Source of the DNA: Ectobius pallidus
Taxonomy: Eukaryota; Arthropoda; Insecta; Blattodea; Ectobiidae
DNA: 64,000 nt
NCBI GenBank assembly: GCA_964059195.1
Contig: CAXKWD010000001.1
Span: 118,415,751 to 118,479,750 of the forward strand
Direction: 5' to 3'
Shown here one piece after another: positions 35,786-47,100 of this stretch (the stretch's first letter is position 1; every line of letters starts with the position of its first letter). The position numbers and the translations under genes were made by a program. The notes beneath the pieces were generated by a model, which saw nothing but the letters and a program-made list of their open reading frames with translations, was not told the DNA's origin and searched no databases.

Positions 35786-35837
35786 CGTAGTACTAAAAGT
35801 AGATGCGGTAGTGGAAGCGGCAGCAGTATAGTTAGGA

Positions 35838-35912
35838 TAACCAGATGTCCGCTTTTACACGGACATGTCTTTTTCCCTGGCCTTAAAATGTCCCAGGCGG
35901 GCCCAGGCGGGA
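35838..35912. repeat. Hairpin-bearing repeat fragment
   Basis: GATGTCCG and CGGACATG form an inverted pair about 8 bp apart. A short tandem CCAGGCGGG duplication follows. The layout resembles one end of a MITE, but no second end was found. Confidence 0.35.
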
Positions 35913-38627
35913 TTTTAGAAATTAAAACAAATTATTTAGCGTACAGGAAACTGCTTATACTTTAATATTAATAAATTAATTTTATATTTGTCGTTTCTGA
36001 AACTGTTCCTAATCCAATGTTGAAGTAGGAAAATATAATACTATCAGGTACAATTTTTTATTTGTTCCAATGTGATCCTGATGCTTAAGTCTGCTTGATT
36101 CAGAAGCTTAAATCTCCTTCCTTCTGCCACGAATTTTATCCAATTTATAACATTGAAAATGGAGTATTGATGGAACGTTCACCGAGATAATAATTGCAAT
36201 TTTGAAACACTTACAGACACTAGTCTGAGCCGATAGACTGCGTATTTTTAACAACAGATATTTGAGACTTTGCGGCTTCCGTTAAGTTTCGTAGAGGGTT
36301 ATAATTTTTAGGTGAAAATTTTTTCGTAGTGCAAATTAGAGCTTCTGTGAATGAAACTTCAGTATGAGACGTCACTAGTTGAGAATGGAGGCAATTTTAT
36401 AGCATCATTTTCCCCTTTATCCCTTTTTTTCGACCATGCCTATAATTCCTTTTTTTTCCTTGTCTACAGCTTTTTAAAACAGTATTCTAAAGAGAATTTC
36501 ATGTTTATAGCCAGTTAGTTTTGACTTTCATTGCATTTTTTTTGTAATGATCTTGGTTTTGTTTGCACTTTTCACCAGCTTGCAGTGAATGTGGGAATAA
36601 TGAATATGTATGCTTTCAGTAAACACGGGACTGAAGGCACAGTTGCAAAAATGAAAAAATAGTTAACACATATTCAATTTTTCATTTTTATTTCCTTGGA
36701 ATTAGTCAGTAATCTGCTGTTCTCGAAAGTAAGTTTGTTACATAACAAGTTTCGTAGCTACGTCTGTCCCCTTTTTGCCTTATTTTTAGCATATTTTCGC
36801 TTCCTTCTTCATATGGAAATTGCACCTAGCATCCTAACTATGTTCATAATATTATAATTAAGAGTTAAAGTGGCATGTTAACAGTTTTCCTTTAAGGCAC
36901 GACCAAAATACTATAGTAGGCTAATGCTTATGTTACTCGTTATGCTTGCAACTATTGTAAATGTACCTTTAGATGCTTAATGATTACGATGAAGTGAAAC
37001 AGTGCAAATTACTATGAATGGTGGTGACTGTGAACCATGCCGAAATTATCATTGCATTATGTTTTCTGTGATGACTTAAAAATAGTTTCCAGGCTGAGAA
37101 AATATCATTGGGTGGCAGGATGTCTTTTCTGTTCACATTGAACTAGTTCCATGATCATTTTCAAATGTTTAGCATTTTTCATTGGTCGGTAGACGTCACC
37201 CCGTAATAAAATTAATTGAAATATATTACGTGAAACAAATAGCTTTATCTACTCTTCATATTGCGAAATGGATCAAGGAGCCACATTGCGGAAGAGCGCA
37301 TTCAGTGCGCCATCGCTGCCATCCAAGAATCATTCAAGTCCGTATTAATCAGGAGGCAAGGCTTGAAAAATCTGAATTTGTTAACGAGATCTGTAGTTTG
37401 ATATTACCTTTCAGGGAATTTAATTATACTTCCCGGAAAAGCAAAAGCCCATTCCGCGAGATAATTTCCTTTGTTTTGCGGTAGGAAGCAATTTCCACCG
37501 AGCTTTTACTGAGTTAGTTAAAACATTATTTAAAACATTATTTCACACGTCTAGGACAAATTTAACATATATGTTATAGTTTGACAGTATATCCCTATTA
37601 TTAATAATCTTTCGACGTCATCATCTTAATCGTCATCACCACCATCACCATGGTCATCATAACAACAGTAGACTAATAACAACAATAGGCCTATGTCAAC
37701 AATTAATTATTGGTTTACAAATAGGGTACCGGTACCTTATTTCTTTAAGAATGACTAAATTTGAAGTTTATGCCACATGAGTGAGAAGCCTAATGAAGAT
37801 GGCCACCTCCCAAGGCCAGTGGCTAGCGTTGCTGACTACGGAAATGAAGTCCGATGCAATCATCGAGACCATCTTAAATTTTCGTGACGTAGCGAAGTTT
37901 GAAATACGATTCACTCATTATCCTCAGCTACTGATTAAAAATAGTCATGGCTCCAGTCAAGAAAGTTGAAATGCGCTGACAATCGGAATGATGTCACCAA
38001 TTCAGTCATCTATCATTGCAGGTACATGGTTCATCGGTCGGGTGAAAAACCCATTCCATGGAATTTAGTTTAGTTTAGTTTGAAGAACATACTGGTTTTT
38101 CTAGAAATGGAGTTAAAAATATATCTATGCTCTCTTTTTTACCAAAGTGCATTATTAAAACAGGTATAAAACATAGATCTAATTCGGCCGAGGTTGCACA
38201 ATAACTTCTTAACAAGTAACTTTCATTACTACAAATGTAAATGGCAGGCTAAATTATTTAAGAAGGAAACATTTAAAAGTAATTAAACATTGTTGATGAT
38301 GAATCTGTTTATTTGTCAATCAAAATATTAAATTATTTCCAGAAACATGCATAAAATATTTAACAATTATATGTTAATACACTTTATTTAATACTAAAGA
38401 GATACGTAAGTTGATCCTAAATTCTGATATCCCGAAAGAGCAACGGGAGGTATCATTAGAAGGATAACTACTGTATTCATTTATTTATTATTGCATTATA
38501 TATAAATACTTATAACGTATGTATGCCATATATGCAGAATATCTAGATTAACTATTACATTGTAAAAAATGTTAGTGTACTAGGAGGTGTGGTTACTTCA
38601 ATGTCCATCATTTCTGTTATGGTTGGA
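35913..38627. other. Intergenic DNA, nothing recognised
   Basis: About 2.7 kb. A 100-codon frame at 37182-37484 and a 62-codon frame at 37781-37969 show no known motif. A short imperfect ATC-type run lies near 37618-37660. Confidence 0.45.
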
Positions 38628-38853
38628 TATGTGGTTATTTAACGATGGGAGTGCACTGCAACATAGGTCTGGACCGTCGCTAATATGCCAGAATACTGTC
38701 CCGCAGAAGTTCTTTTAGACGCCTGTGAATCTACAGAAATGGACCTTTCAATTTATGCATACATAAATGCCATCGACTGGCCTAGGATCGAGCCTGTTAT
38801 CTTGAGTACCGAAAGCCAGAGCCATACTTACTGCGCTATCTAGGCTGACATTT
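38628..38853 (-). mobile_element. tRNA-derived SINE, family C
   Basis: On the minus strand the head has A box TAGCGCAGTAAG (about 38841-38852) and B box GGCTCGATCCTAGG (about 38782-38795). A body then runs through ATCTACAGAAATGG and CTGCGGGACAGTATTCTGGC (both quoted without regard to strand), and the 3' part ends in CATCGTTAAATAACC. This layout matches my recollection of a widespread arthropod tRNA-SINE type. The 3' boundary is approximate and no target duplication was found. Confidence 0.8.
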
Positions 38854-39965
38854 GTGTTAATATTTATTTATAACATAAAGAAAAAATGTAGAAAAATCTA
38901 CATACAAAATTTTATAGTTAGTTATAAGAGTTTCGATTAAGCGATGGAAACTGTTGGCATGCTAATTATGCTTGGATGATGTAAGCGGGAATAGATTTTA
39001 TAACTTTTACCATAAGTTGTCGGAAAATTTTCATTTCTTTATTTCCCAGTAGTATCGAAAAGACAAGATAAAACAACACCAGACTCCGGTATGTATCAAT
39101 CTCTAAGGAACGAGATTCAAGACAATGCAATTCAGTGCTCTACATCCATATCGGATTACTTCTTTGCCACGGCATGTCAACAGAATTTAACTAAGAGAAA
39201 ACTATATAAAAGAGAAAGATAGACGAAGTCTTTGCTAACCCCAAGTGGATCAATCTTTTGAAGCTGAGACTTTATCGAGGTGTCTAGTAGAATTCTCCTG
39301 ATACCAGGAAGTCACTCAGGACTCGACCCTGACCCAGCAGTCAATTTTCCAAGCGACTGAAAACGTAACTAACACCGGCCCAGGCTTTTCCTAAGAGGAA
39401 ACAACTTCGAAACAAAGAATAATCCAGCCTGCTTCAATTTCAGAGCATTCGGCTGGAAAATTCCAGAGACTTTAAAACTTCTCGGATACGTAAGAGGAAT
39501 CGAAATCAATATAGCGCACTTCCATTTTTTGTAGTCAAATTGAAATACGAAAGTATATAACCAGGGGTGCTTAGAGCGAACACAAGATGAAATTCTACAC
39601 AGTATTAACTCTTGGCTGAATATAGGTGAAGTTTCGTTGTTCCCTGTCTCAATACAGAAATAGAAGTAGACCTATCTTTATAAAACTTGGATAATCCCAG
39701 ATTCTGAGAATCATTTGATGCGGAATCGAGGTTCAGATTATTTTCCTCCAGTCAGAAGGCAGTTAATCTCTTCCAGTATTTTCTGTAAAACAGCTCACAA
39801 GTTTCTGGATGACGTAATATATAACTCTCTTATTTTTCATGTGGTATTTACCATGTTGAAACCCTGCAACCCAGATTACCACTACCATTGAAAAAAATAT
39901 AATTTTGGAGCATCTAAAATTCCTGAACCACTGAACGTCACCAGGGCCTGTAAACGAAACATTTA
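38854..39965. other. Intergenic DNA, nothing recognised
   Basis: No gene or element recognised before the TA target of the next MITE. Confidence 0.5.
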
Positions 39966-40549
39966 CAGTCTTACTAATAAAAGCTGCTTATATCTGCGTT
40001 GAACGGTTGTTTGGTTGTTCTGCGCACAAGTTCTACATAAGCCGTATTACCAATAAACGCAGTGTAACTGCCGAAGTTTACACCGGGTTCGTACGTGCAC
40101 GTCATCAAACACGTCACTCTAGTCGTGACGTTGCCCCTGGCTATGAAGGGACTGCTGAACGCCATCTATCGGAGCAGCGGGAAAACAACGATGCGTCGTC
40201 TGCAGACAGTAATTCTTGTTTCAGTATTTCATTATATTGTTTTCAGAAAGCTGTAATCATGGGTACAAGTATGGAAATATGTCCCGCAAACAAGGAACAA
40301 TGTTTATAATTCCGCAAAAGCAGCTCAGAATATGCATACCCTCAAAATTCAACCTCAGACATCTACGAAACGACCGGCTGTTACGGATATCGGCCATCTT
40401 GATTATTTACGTCAAGTTTATACAAGGGGGCCAGGCTGTGTAAAGCGTTGCACACATTCAGCCTTATGCAAGGATTATTAGTACACTTTTTCTCATCAGC
40501 TGTGTATATTCCTGGTATAAATGTTACAATTGGATTATTAGTAAGACTG
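39966..40549. mobile_element. TA-flanked MITE (584 bp), Tc1/mariner-type
   Basis: Perfect 15-bp terminal inverted repeats, CAGTCTTACTAATAA on the left and TTATTAGTAAGACTG on the right, are flanked by TA on both sides (39964-39965 and 40550-40551). A degenerate internal repeat of the right end (GGATTATTAGTACAC) lies at about 40473-40487. A 100-codon frame inside has no transposase motif, so the element is non-autonomous. Confidence 0.85.
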
Positions 40550-40551
40550 TA

Positions 40552-42372
40552 AAAATTATTTTGCGTATTGTGCAAAACGAACTGGTTAATCCTGTCTTAT
40601 CTTTACTTTGATTGCTATTTGATTTAATATTACTCTTTACCAAATATAGCTAAATTATAACAAATTGTTAACGCATTAATAAAATGCTGTAGCTGTAAGT
40701 GAATTCTTAAGCATTTATTTGAGTTCTTAAAATAATAAGCTTTGAACTGACGACCTATGATGGAGCACGTTGAGCGAATGTACCAGGGGGAAACACTTGG
40801 CGGTAAATTTAACACTGAATGAAGGAGAAGAGAAGTTTGTTGACGAAAAATAAAACCTGTGTTTGAACGTGAAGTACTATCTATTAGTAAGTGCATTTTA
40901 CGGAGGTATTTTCAGCACCTGTTGCTAATCGAGGCCAATATTCGTATGCTTAGTTATGAAATTCGCATAGATTTTTGCATGTATTTCTAAAAATATTTAT
41001 CCTATACCAGATCTTCATTAGATTTTTAGTAAGTTTTTGTTAGCTATGTAAAGTTAAGAAATCCTAGAATTCCAGATTCAAGATGAAATCTCGATTCCTG
41101 TAATTTTATAGAATACTTTATTACCGTACTTAATAACTGCTAATTCTAAATTATCTCATCTGTAAGCAGTTGAATTAATTTAATATATTGCAATCGTATG
41201 CAGTTTTATGTGCTTTGAATTGCAGAATATTTTCCCGATGGTATCAGTACTTTACTTGTAAATGTACTGTATTAGCTGGAATACCCATAAAATAATACTC
41301 ACGAATGCTTTTGGGTGATAAAAATAATTATATTCAAAGGTCACTGGCAGTAAAACATAAACATATGAACAATGAGTACGCCTATTAAATTTCTTTTAGT
41401 TGTGAAAGGTGAAACTCTATCCGACAGTATTAAATGAAACAAGACATAATTATATCCTTGAAGGAGAAGTTAATATTTCAGACTGACAAGAATCATAAAC
41501 AGCTTTATTCAGGTAGACTAAGTCAACGAATACAAGAAATTTAAATCTTGGGCAGGAAAATTGAAAACGGTGATTATCGTAGCAGTCGCGATATTTTAGA
41601 GCCTTTATACCCTACTTATCAAATATGCAAAAATTAACTAGATAAGTTTTCTGCGTCATTGTTTTAGAGTATTTCTGAAGTCTGGATAACCAATTTTACA
41701 ATTTTAAGACCTCACTCTCACTTTCACTATAGAATTTCCAAATGGCCGACAAAAAGGGAACAACCATTAACAATGCCTACTGGAAGTAAAATAAAAATTG
41801 GTTGTTAAAACTGCAATGCAATGAAGAAATAAGATCAATCCAAAGAAGTCATATTGAAATAACTTTGGAAAAGGAGTAAACAGTCACCTTTTCTTTTGGA
41901 GTTCCTCATTCCACCAAGGGTTTGTCAGTGAAAAGTGTTTGAACATCTCAGGCACAAGGAAATAAAACAAGGCTTAGTAACAATGTTATTTGTTGATAGG
42001 ATTAAACAAACGCAGTTTTACAAGCTTCAAGAATCCTTTCTTCCTTTTTCTTTGTCCTGGACTTGTATCCGGATTAAGAGAGAGACTTGTTTCTTTGTTT
42101 TGTTTGAATAATGTTGACGCAAGGACTCTTGGGACATCGAATGATTACATTAAGTACGGTAGCTGTCTTTGTAAAATTTCCACTTCCTCCAGATTCAATG
42201 GCTTAACTTGCACTTTCGCTACAATATTTTACAATTTTTCGCGTTCTCGTTTGTATAATACCAAATTGCAGTTTTTAATACTTGTAGAACTTTTGTGTCT
42301 TACTATCATTTCCCCTGTCAGTGAAGAAACCCTGTAAACAGTAGCCTATCATAAGAATCCATTCCACATATT
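40552..42372. other. Intergenic DNA, nothing recognised
   Basis: About 1.8 kb up to the BEL insertion site. The 115-codon frame at 41990-42337 has no recognised motif. Confidence 0.5.
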
Positions 42373-43269
42373 TGTTCCGTCCAGCATTCGTGTCTGGCCG
42401 GATTTGAGGCATTAGCTGGTTTCGCGAGGTCATTCGCCGTGTTGCTATGGCAACAGGCTTGTGTCTTCGTTTGTTTTATTTTCTTGTTGTGTCTTCAATA
42501 TAATTTTAAATATGTTTACTTATCTGTTTGTTCTTTCTCCCATCAATTCGCATCAGAAATGACATTTGACTGTCGCATCTTTCATTTTTTGGATAGTCAT
42601 GTTATAATCTCCAACCCAAAGTTTCAGTCTGATTATTTTTTAGTATATTTTATTCATAATTTTGTGTTTTTAAAGAAACAATTCAGTTTTGAAGTAATGC
42701 TATTAATTCTCTTATTTATGTTTTAGTATTTTAATGTAACTTAATTGATTTATTTCCAAGATTAATTATTTATTGTTTTTCTTGGCCAATGGGATTCTTG
42801 CTTTACGTCACATGTCGTGACGTCTGTCATTCTTGCTATTCATTCTTATTCTCTCGTTCGAAGCTTTCGCCAGGCTAGTTTTCAGTTCAGAATTCTGAAT
42901 CTAGTTATTATTGTCGAGCTGGGAATTTGAAGTTTCCCAGCCCTAGTTATTGCAGAGACGCAATTTAATACGTTCTTCAAAGTAATTTATTTGTGATTCA
43001 ATTACAAATGTGTGAAGCCAAGTTTTTTACTTCCCTGATCAAACCGTATGGACTTGAATGCGTAACTTATTAAGTAAAAGGATTTACTGTAAGTACTGCT
43101 GTGAAGTGAATATTTCAGAGTGCTTAATTTTAGTTGCAGTGTCGAAGCAACATCTAAAGGTTCTTCTTTTCGGTCGAAGCAGCAAGTCGACCTTAAAATA
43201 ATTTGCTGATAGTGTGCATTCACTTCAAGAATAGTGAAATTCTTTCTCAGTCGTCCGAGCAAGCGCGAC

Positions 43270-43276
43270 TATAAAA
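43270..43276 (+). promoter_or_regulatory. LTR TATA box
   Basis: TATAAAA lies 40 bp upstream of an initiator-like TCAGT (43308-43312). The spacing is longer than the usual about 30 bp, so the start site may instead fall near 43300-43307. Confidence 0.55.
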
Positions 43277-43307
43277 ATTGCTCTGCTCTGGTCCTCCGAG
43301 CTATTCA

Positions 43308-43312
43308 TCAGT
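43308..43312 (+). promoter_or_regulatory. Arthropod initiator-like TCAGT, putative start of R
   Basis: TCAGT is the common arthropod initiator word. A perfect 8-bp hairpin follows at once. Confidence 0.45.
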
Positions 43313-43315
43313 CTT

Positions 43316-43335
43316 ATAAGGCAAGCATGCCTTAT
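43316..43335 (+). other. Hairpin at the 5' end of the R region
   Basis: ATAAGGCA and TGCCTTAT pair perfectly around the loop AGCA. It is repeated in the 3' LTR at 50825-50844. Confidence 0.7.
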
Positions 43336-43429
43336 TTTCCAGAAGGAGCTTACTAAGTCGTCTCCCCTTGACTTCATCAACATTTCATCTTCTTCGGCAC
43401 CGCTAGGAAGAGGAATTTATTTGTAAAGC

Positions 43430-43500
43430 AAGATACAAAATTCCATCTTGTATTTTAAAGGGTCTATTTATCATTTTGTCCATTGTGCTCTTTGTATCTT
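43430..43500 (+). other. Stem ahead of the poly(A) signal in R
   Basis: AAGATACAAA (43430-43439) and TTTGTATCTT (43491-43500) are perfect inverted copies. They would form a stem ending 11 nt before AATAAA. Confidence 0.6.
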
Positions 43501-43511
43501 TCAAGGGGCTC

Positions 43512-43517
43512 AATAAA
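43512..43517 (+). terminator. Poly(A) signal in the 5' LTR
   Basis: AATAAA within R. The equivalent signal in the 3' LTR (51021-51026) would end the transcript. Confidence 0.7.
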
Positions 43518-43612
43518 TGTATTTTAAACTTGACTTAGTGTAGCATCCTTCAAACCGGAGAGGTTTCCCCGTGTCCCTATCTCGCCTGCGAGCTACCGTG
43601 GGAGCGGGAACA

Positions 43613-44142
43613 TCTCTTTGTGGTCCTCCGGGCCGGATATGACCCAGAGGCCTATGGTTGAAGATGCATTGATAGTTAGTGACCTATAATTAACGTAAAG
43701 TAACTATTCAATTAACAGTTTGAATTTGTCTTGGTCACTTATTACAGAGACCTCAGTGATTAGCCACAATTCTAGTCATTCTTATATATCAATCTTGTTC
43801 TCCCGGTATAGTTTGCCGCCGGTGTGAGACGCTACCATCAGTAGCCATCAGTAATAAGTAGTTTAAAGTCAGTTGCTATAAGTATCTGTGGTTCTCCTCC
43901 GCATTGCGTTTGAGGGAGGTCTCTGACAGATTTCAATTAAGTTTTTTGTACTTTCTTGTAAAGTGTAAACATTTACATCTGTGTACTTACACCTGTACAG
44001 CTACACACTATTTCTTTGTCTACTCGTATGCTCCTATGCGGGCAACTCACTCCATTCTTATAAACAAACCTTAATTTGTCATTGTTGCACCGGCTCTAGG
44101 CGGGCAACCTATTTAATTCAGACATTGTAGAAGCAAGTCACT
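43613..44142 (+). other. 5' leader of the retrotransposon
   Basis: A 530-nt non-coding leader between LTR and gag. It holds the primer binding site and presumably the packaging signal; the latter is inference, as no structure was assigned. Confidence 0.8.
43621..43638 (+). promoter_or_regulatory. Primer binding site, probably tRNA-Tyr
   Basis: TGGTCCTCCGGGCCGGAT starts 8 nt after the LTR. Its complement ends GGAGGACCA, as a charged tRNA 3' end should. From memory it resembles insect tRNA-Tyr 3' ends with about two differences. The tRNA identity is inference. Confidence 0.6.
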
Positions 44143-47100
44143 ATGTCGAGTCCAGACGGTTTGACGGCTCTTAAAGCCAAGCGAGTTCCCATTAAGGCCC
44201 AGATTACGCGGCAGGTTAATGTCATTAGTAATTTAGCCATTGAGGATGTCACTTATCCTGAACTCAAGAAGTATGAGTCCAAGTTAGACGAACTTGCAGC
44301 TAAGTTCGACCTTGTGCAGACTGAAATCGACGGTGTGGATTATTCTGATGCTGAAGAAGCCTATAGGGCAGAAGTCGACGCCGTCATTTCCAGAGGCAAC
44401 TCTCAGTTGTGTAAATTCCTTCAGGCCTTATCTGACAAGGAAGCCCAGGCCCAGCTCGCCCTGGCCCGTGAGGAAGCTGAGGCTAAGAGAGCCGAAGCCC
44501 ACGCCCAGGCCGAAGCTGCCCAAAAGGCTAAAATAAGACGCTTCGAGTACTTGCAATCGCAACTTCTGCGTCAAATGCAGATTATGCGAGAGTACGAAAT
44601 CGAAGATCTCACTACGCTTCATGAGGCGCGCATTCGCCGCTCTGAATTCGTAGAGATCTTCAAGGCCTATAAGTCAGATTATGCTCATGTAGCCATTGAC
44701 GAGGCCTACCAGGACCATGAATTCGACTTTCACGCAGTGGAAGCTGATTATTACAAAGTTATCAGCTTCTTTGACTCCATGATAGCTGAAAAGAAACAGC
44801 TATATGAACCCGAGCAGGCGCAGACTGCCAGTCAGCGCTCCTCGCTCGACCCTGTCACGCCGTTGTTACCGAAGCTACCCGAAATCCGTCTTCCTCAGTT
44901 CAATGGGAACCCCTCTGAGTGGATCGAGTTTCGTGACACTTTCTCGTCGTTGGTAATTCAACACAGGCACATTTCGGACATGGACAAGTATCAGTACTTG
45001 AAGTCCTGCCTGTCATCAGAGGTTAGTACGGTCATTCAGAATATTCCTGTCTCTGCTGCGACCTTCCAGGTGGCGTGGCAGACTTTGATTGATAGGTTTG
45101 ATAACGACCGGCTAATCGCCAACACCCATCTGGACAATCTTTTCTCTCCCCCTCAGATTGAGAGGTATTCTGCAGAATCCCTGCAGAAATACCTGGATCA
45201 TTTTATAAGCACGGTACATGCACTGAATTCCCTTAATACAGAAGTGGAGTTGTCAGATCTGATTATTACCAGAATTATCATCGACAAGCTTCCGATGAAC
45301 CTCATCAGAGAATGGGAGTCATCTGTCAAAATAGGGAAGCTCCCTACTCTCAAGGAGTTATTTGTCTTCTTGGAAAGCCGAGTTCGCATACTGCAGATGA
45401 CTGATGCTGCCACGAAAAGTCAGGCTGCTAAGTCAGTTCCGAGCTCCCCGGCTCCTTCCAAGTCAAAGTCTTCTTCTTCGAGGCCTAAATGTCTCTGTTG
45501 TCGTACTGCTGTGCATGACCTGTTTTCATGCAGCGACTTCAGGAGCATGACTTTCGCTCAAAGAGACCAGTTTGTTAGAGACCGCAAACTGTGTCGCGTA
45601 TGCCTGTATAGTCAAGGGCATGCCAACAATTGTAGGACTTTTCAGTGCAGGAGATGTGCTGGGAGACATAGCACATTCCTCCACGACCCGACTAGCGATA
45701 GTCACCAGGCTGCCAACACTGCAGGTGTTATGGCTTCTAGTCAGACCCAGCAGCGCTGCTTGCTTCCTACTGCTACTGTCCGCATCCTGGACTCAGACGG
45801 CTCGCCTGTTGAGGCCACAGCCCTCCTGGATAGCGGTTCAGACTGCAATCTTATTAGCAACAGGCTGTTTAGGCGTCTTGGACTAGCTCCTCATGCGCAG
45901 CGGACTACGCTAGCGGGAATTTTGTCCACTAATGTTAGCACACATAAGCTAACCAGCATCACGATTCAGTCGCGAGTGACTTCATGGCGCTACAATGCAC
46001 AGGCCATTGTCGTTCCGAAGATTTCGGAGAAAAGGTTCCCGAACTCTTTTATTGAGACCAAAGATTGGAACATTCCTCCGAATCTTCCCTTGGCTGACCC
46101 ATTCTTTAGTCGTCCTAAGTGTGTCGATCTACTTCTTGGAGTGGAGATTTGCGCCCAAGTGGTGTGTCCAGGGCAAATTTCCACCTGTGAGTTACCTACG
46201 ATTCAGAACTCGCACCTTGGTTGGTACTTCGCCGGGAAACTGCCCTCTGCGCCTTTCCCTTCACAGCGTTGCCATACTTCCAATGGTCATCGACGCCGAT
46301 CCACGGCTAAGCGTTATCTTGAAGCAAGCCCCAATGAGCCTGAATGCTCGGAGGCTATGTCTTCTAATTACTCAGCCTTCCTAACTGCTGACCAGTTAGT
46401 GAGTAACCAGCTTTCCCGGTTCTGGGAGTTAGAACGAGTGTCTAACTCAGCCCCCTTCCCTGACGAGTCAGTTTGTGAACAGCATTTTGCTGCCAATACT
46501 CAGCGTGACTCCGATGGGCGATACATTGTAAAGTTGCCCTTTGTATCAGCTCCAGAATCCCTGGGGAGCACAGTGTTACAAGCCCAGAAGAGATTCTTCT
46601 CATTAGAAAAAAGACTGTCTTCAAATGAAACCCTTCGAGAGGAATATAACAGGTTCATGGATGACTATCTGAAATTGGGTCACATGAAGCCTGCCTCTCG
46701 GAGTTCACTCGGGAAATATGAGTATATTATCCCGCACCATCCCGTCTTGAAGCCTTCCAGCACAACGACTAAACTCAGGGTAGTTTTTGATGCTTCGGCG
46801 AAGTCTTCTAGCGGGAAGTCACTCAATGACATCCTTGCGGTAGGTCCGGTGGTGCAACCTGACCTCTTCTCGATCCTCCTACGCTTTAGGTTCAATCCAG
46901 TGGCGTTCACAGCGGACATCGAGAAGATGTATAGACAGGTCTTAGTCCATCCCGACCACCAACCTCTCCAGCAGATTTACTGGAGAACTTCTGTGTCAGA
47001 CCCTATTCAGCTGTTTGACCTAACCACGGTCACTTATGGCACTGCTTCTGCCTCCTTCCTGGCAACCAGAGCTCTTAAACAGCTAGCCATCGACGAGGGA

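Larger units (their letters stand above)
42373..43612 (+). repeat. 5' LTR
   Basis: It begins TGTTCCGTCC and ends GCGGGAACA, with a 6-bp terminal inversion TGTTCC/GGAACA. The U3 part carries a CCAAT box (42786-42790), a pair of inverted CRE-like half sites (TTACGTCA at 42803-42810, TGACGTC at 42818-42824) and a GCTGGGAA/TTTCCCAGC inverted pair (about 42918-42942). R starts near 43310. Open frames inside the LTR (42439-42726 plus, 43002-43262 minus) are duplicated in the 3' LTR and show no known domain. Confidence 0.96.

Noticed and set aside
37182..37484. 100-codon frame as a host gene
   Set aside because: No motif, no splice context, ordinary local composition.
40007..40309. Transposase of the 584-bp MITE
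   Set aside because: The frame shows none of the helix-turn-helix or DDE blocks expected for Tc1/mariner.
42439..42726. 95-codon frame in the 5' LTR, repeated at 49948-50235
   Set aside because: It is exactly duplicated because it lies within the LTR, is T-rich and hydrophobic, and has no known domain. LTR frames of this size arise by chance.
43002..43262. 86-codon minus-strand frame in the LTR, repeated at 50511-50771
   Set aside because: Same reasoning; no motif and antisense to the element.
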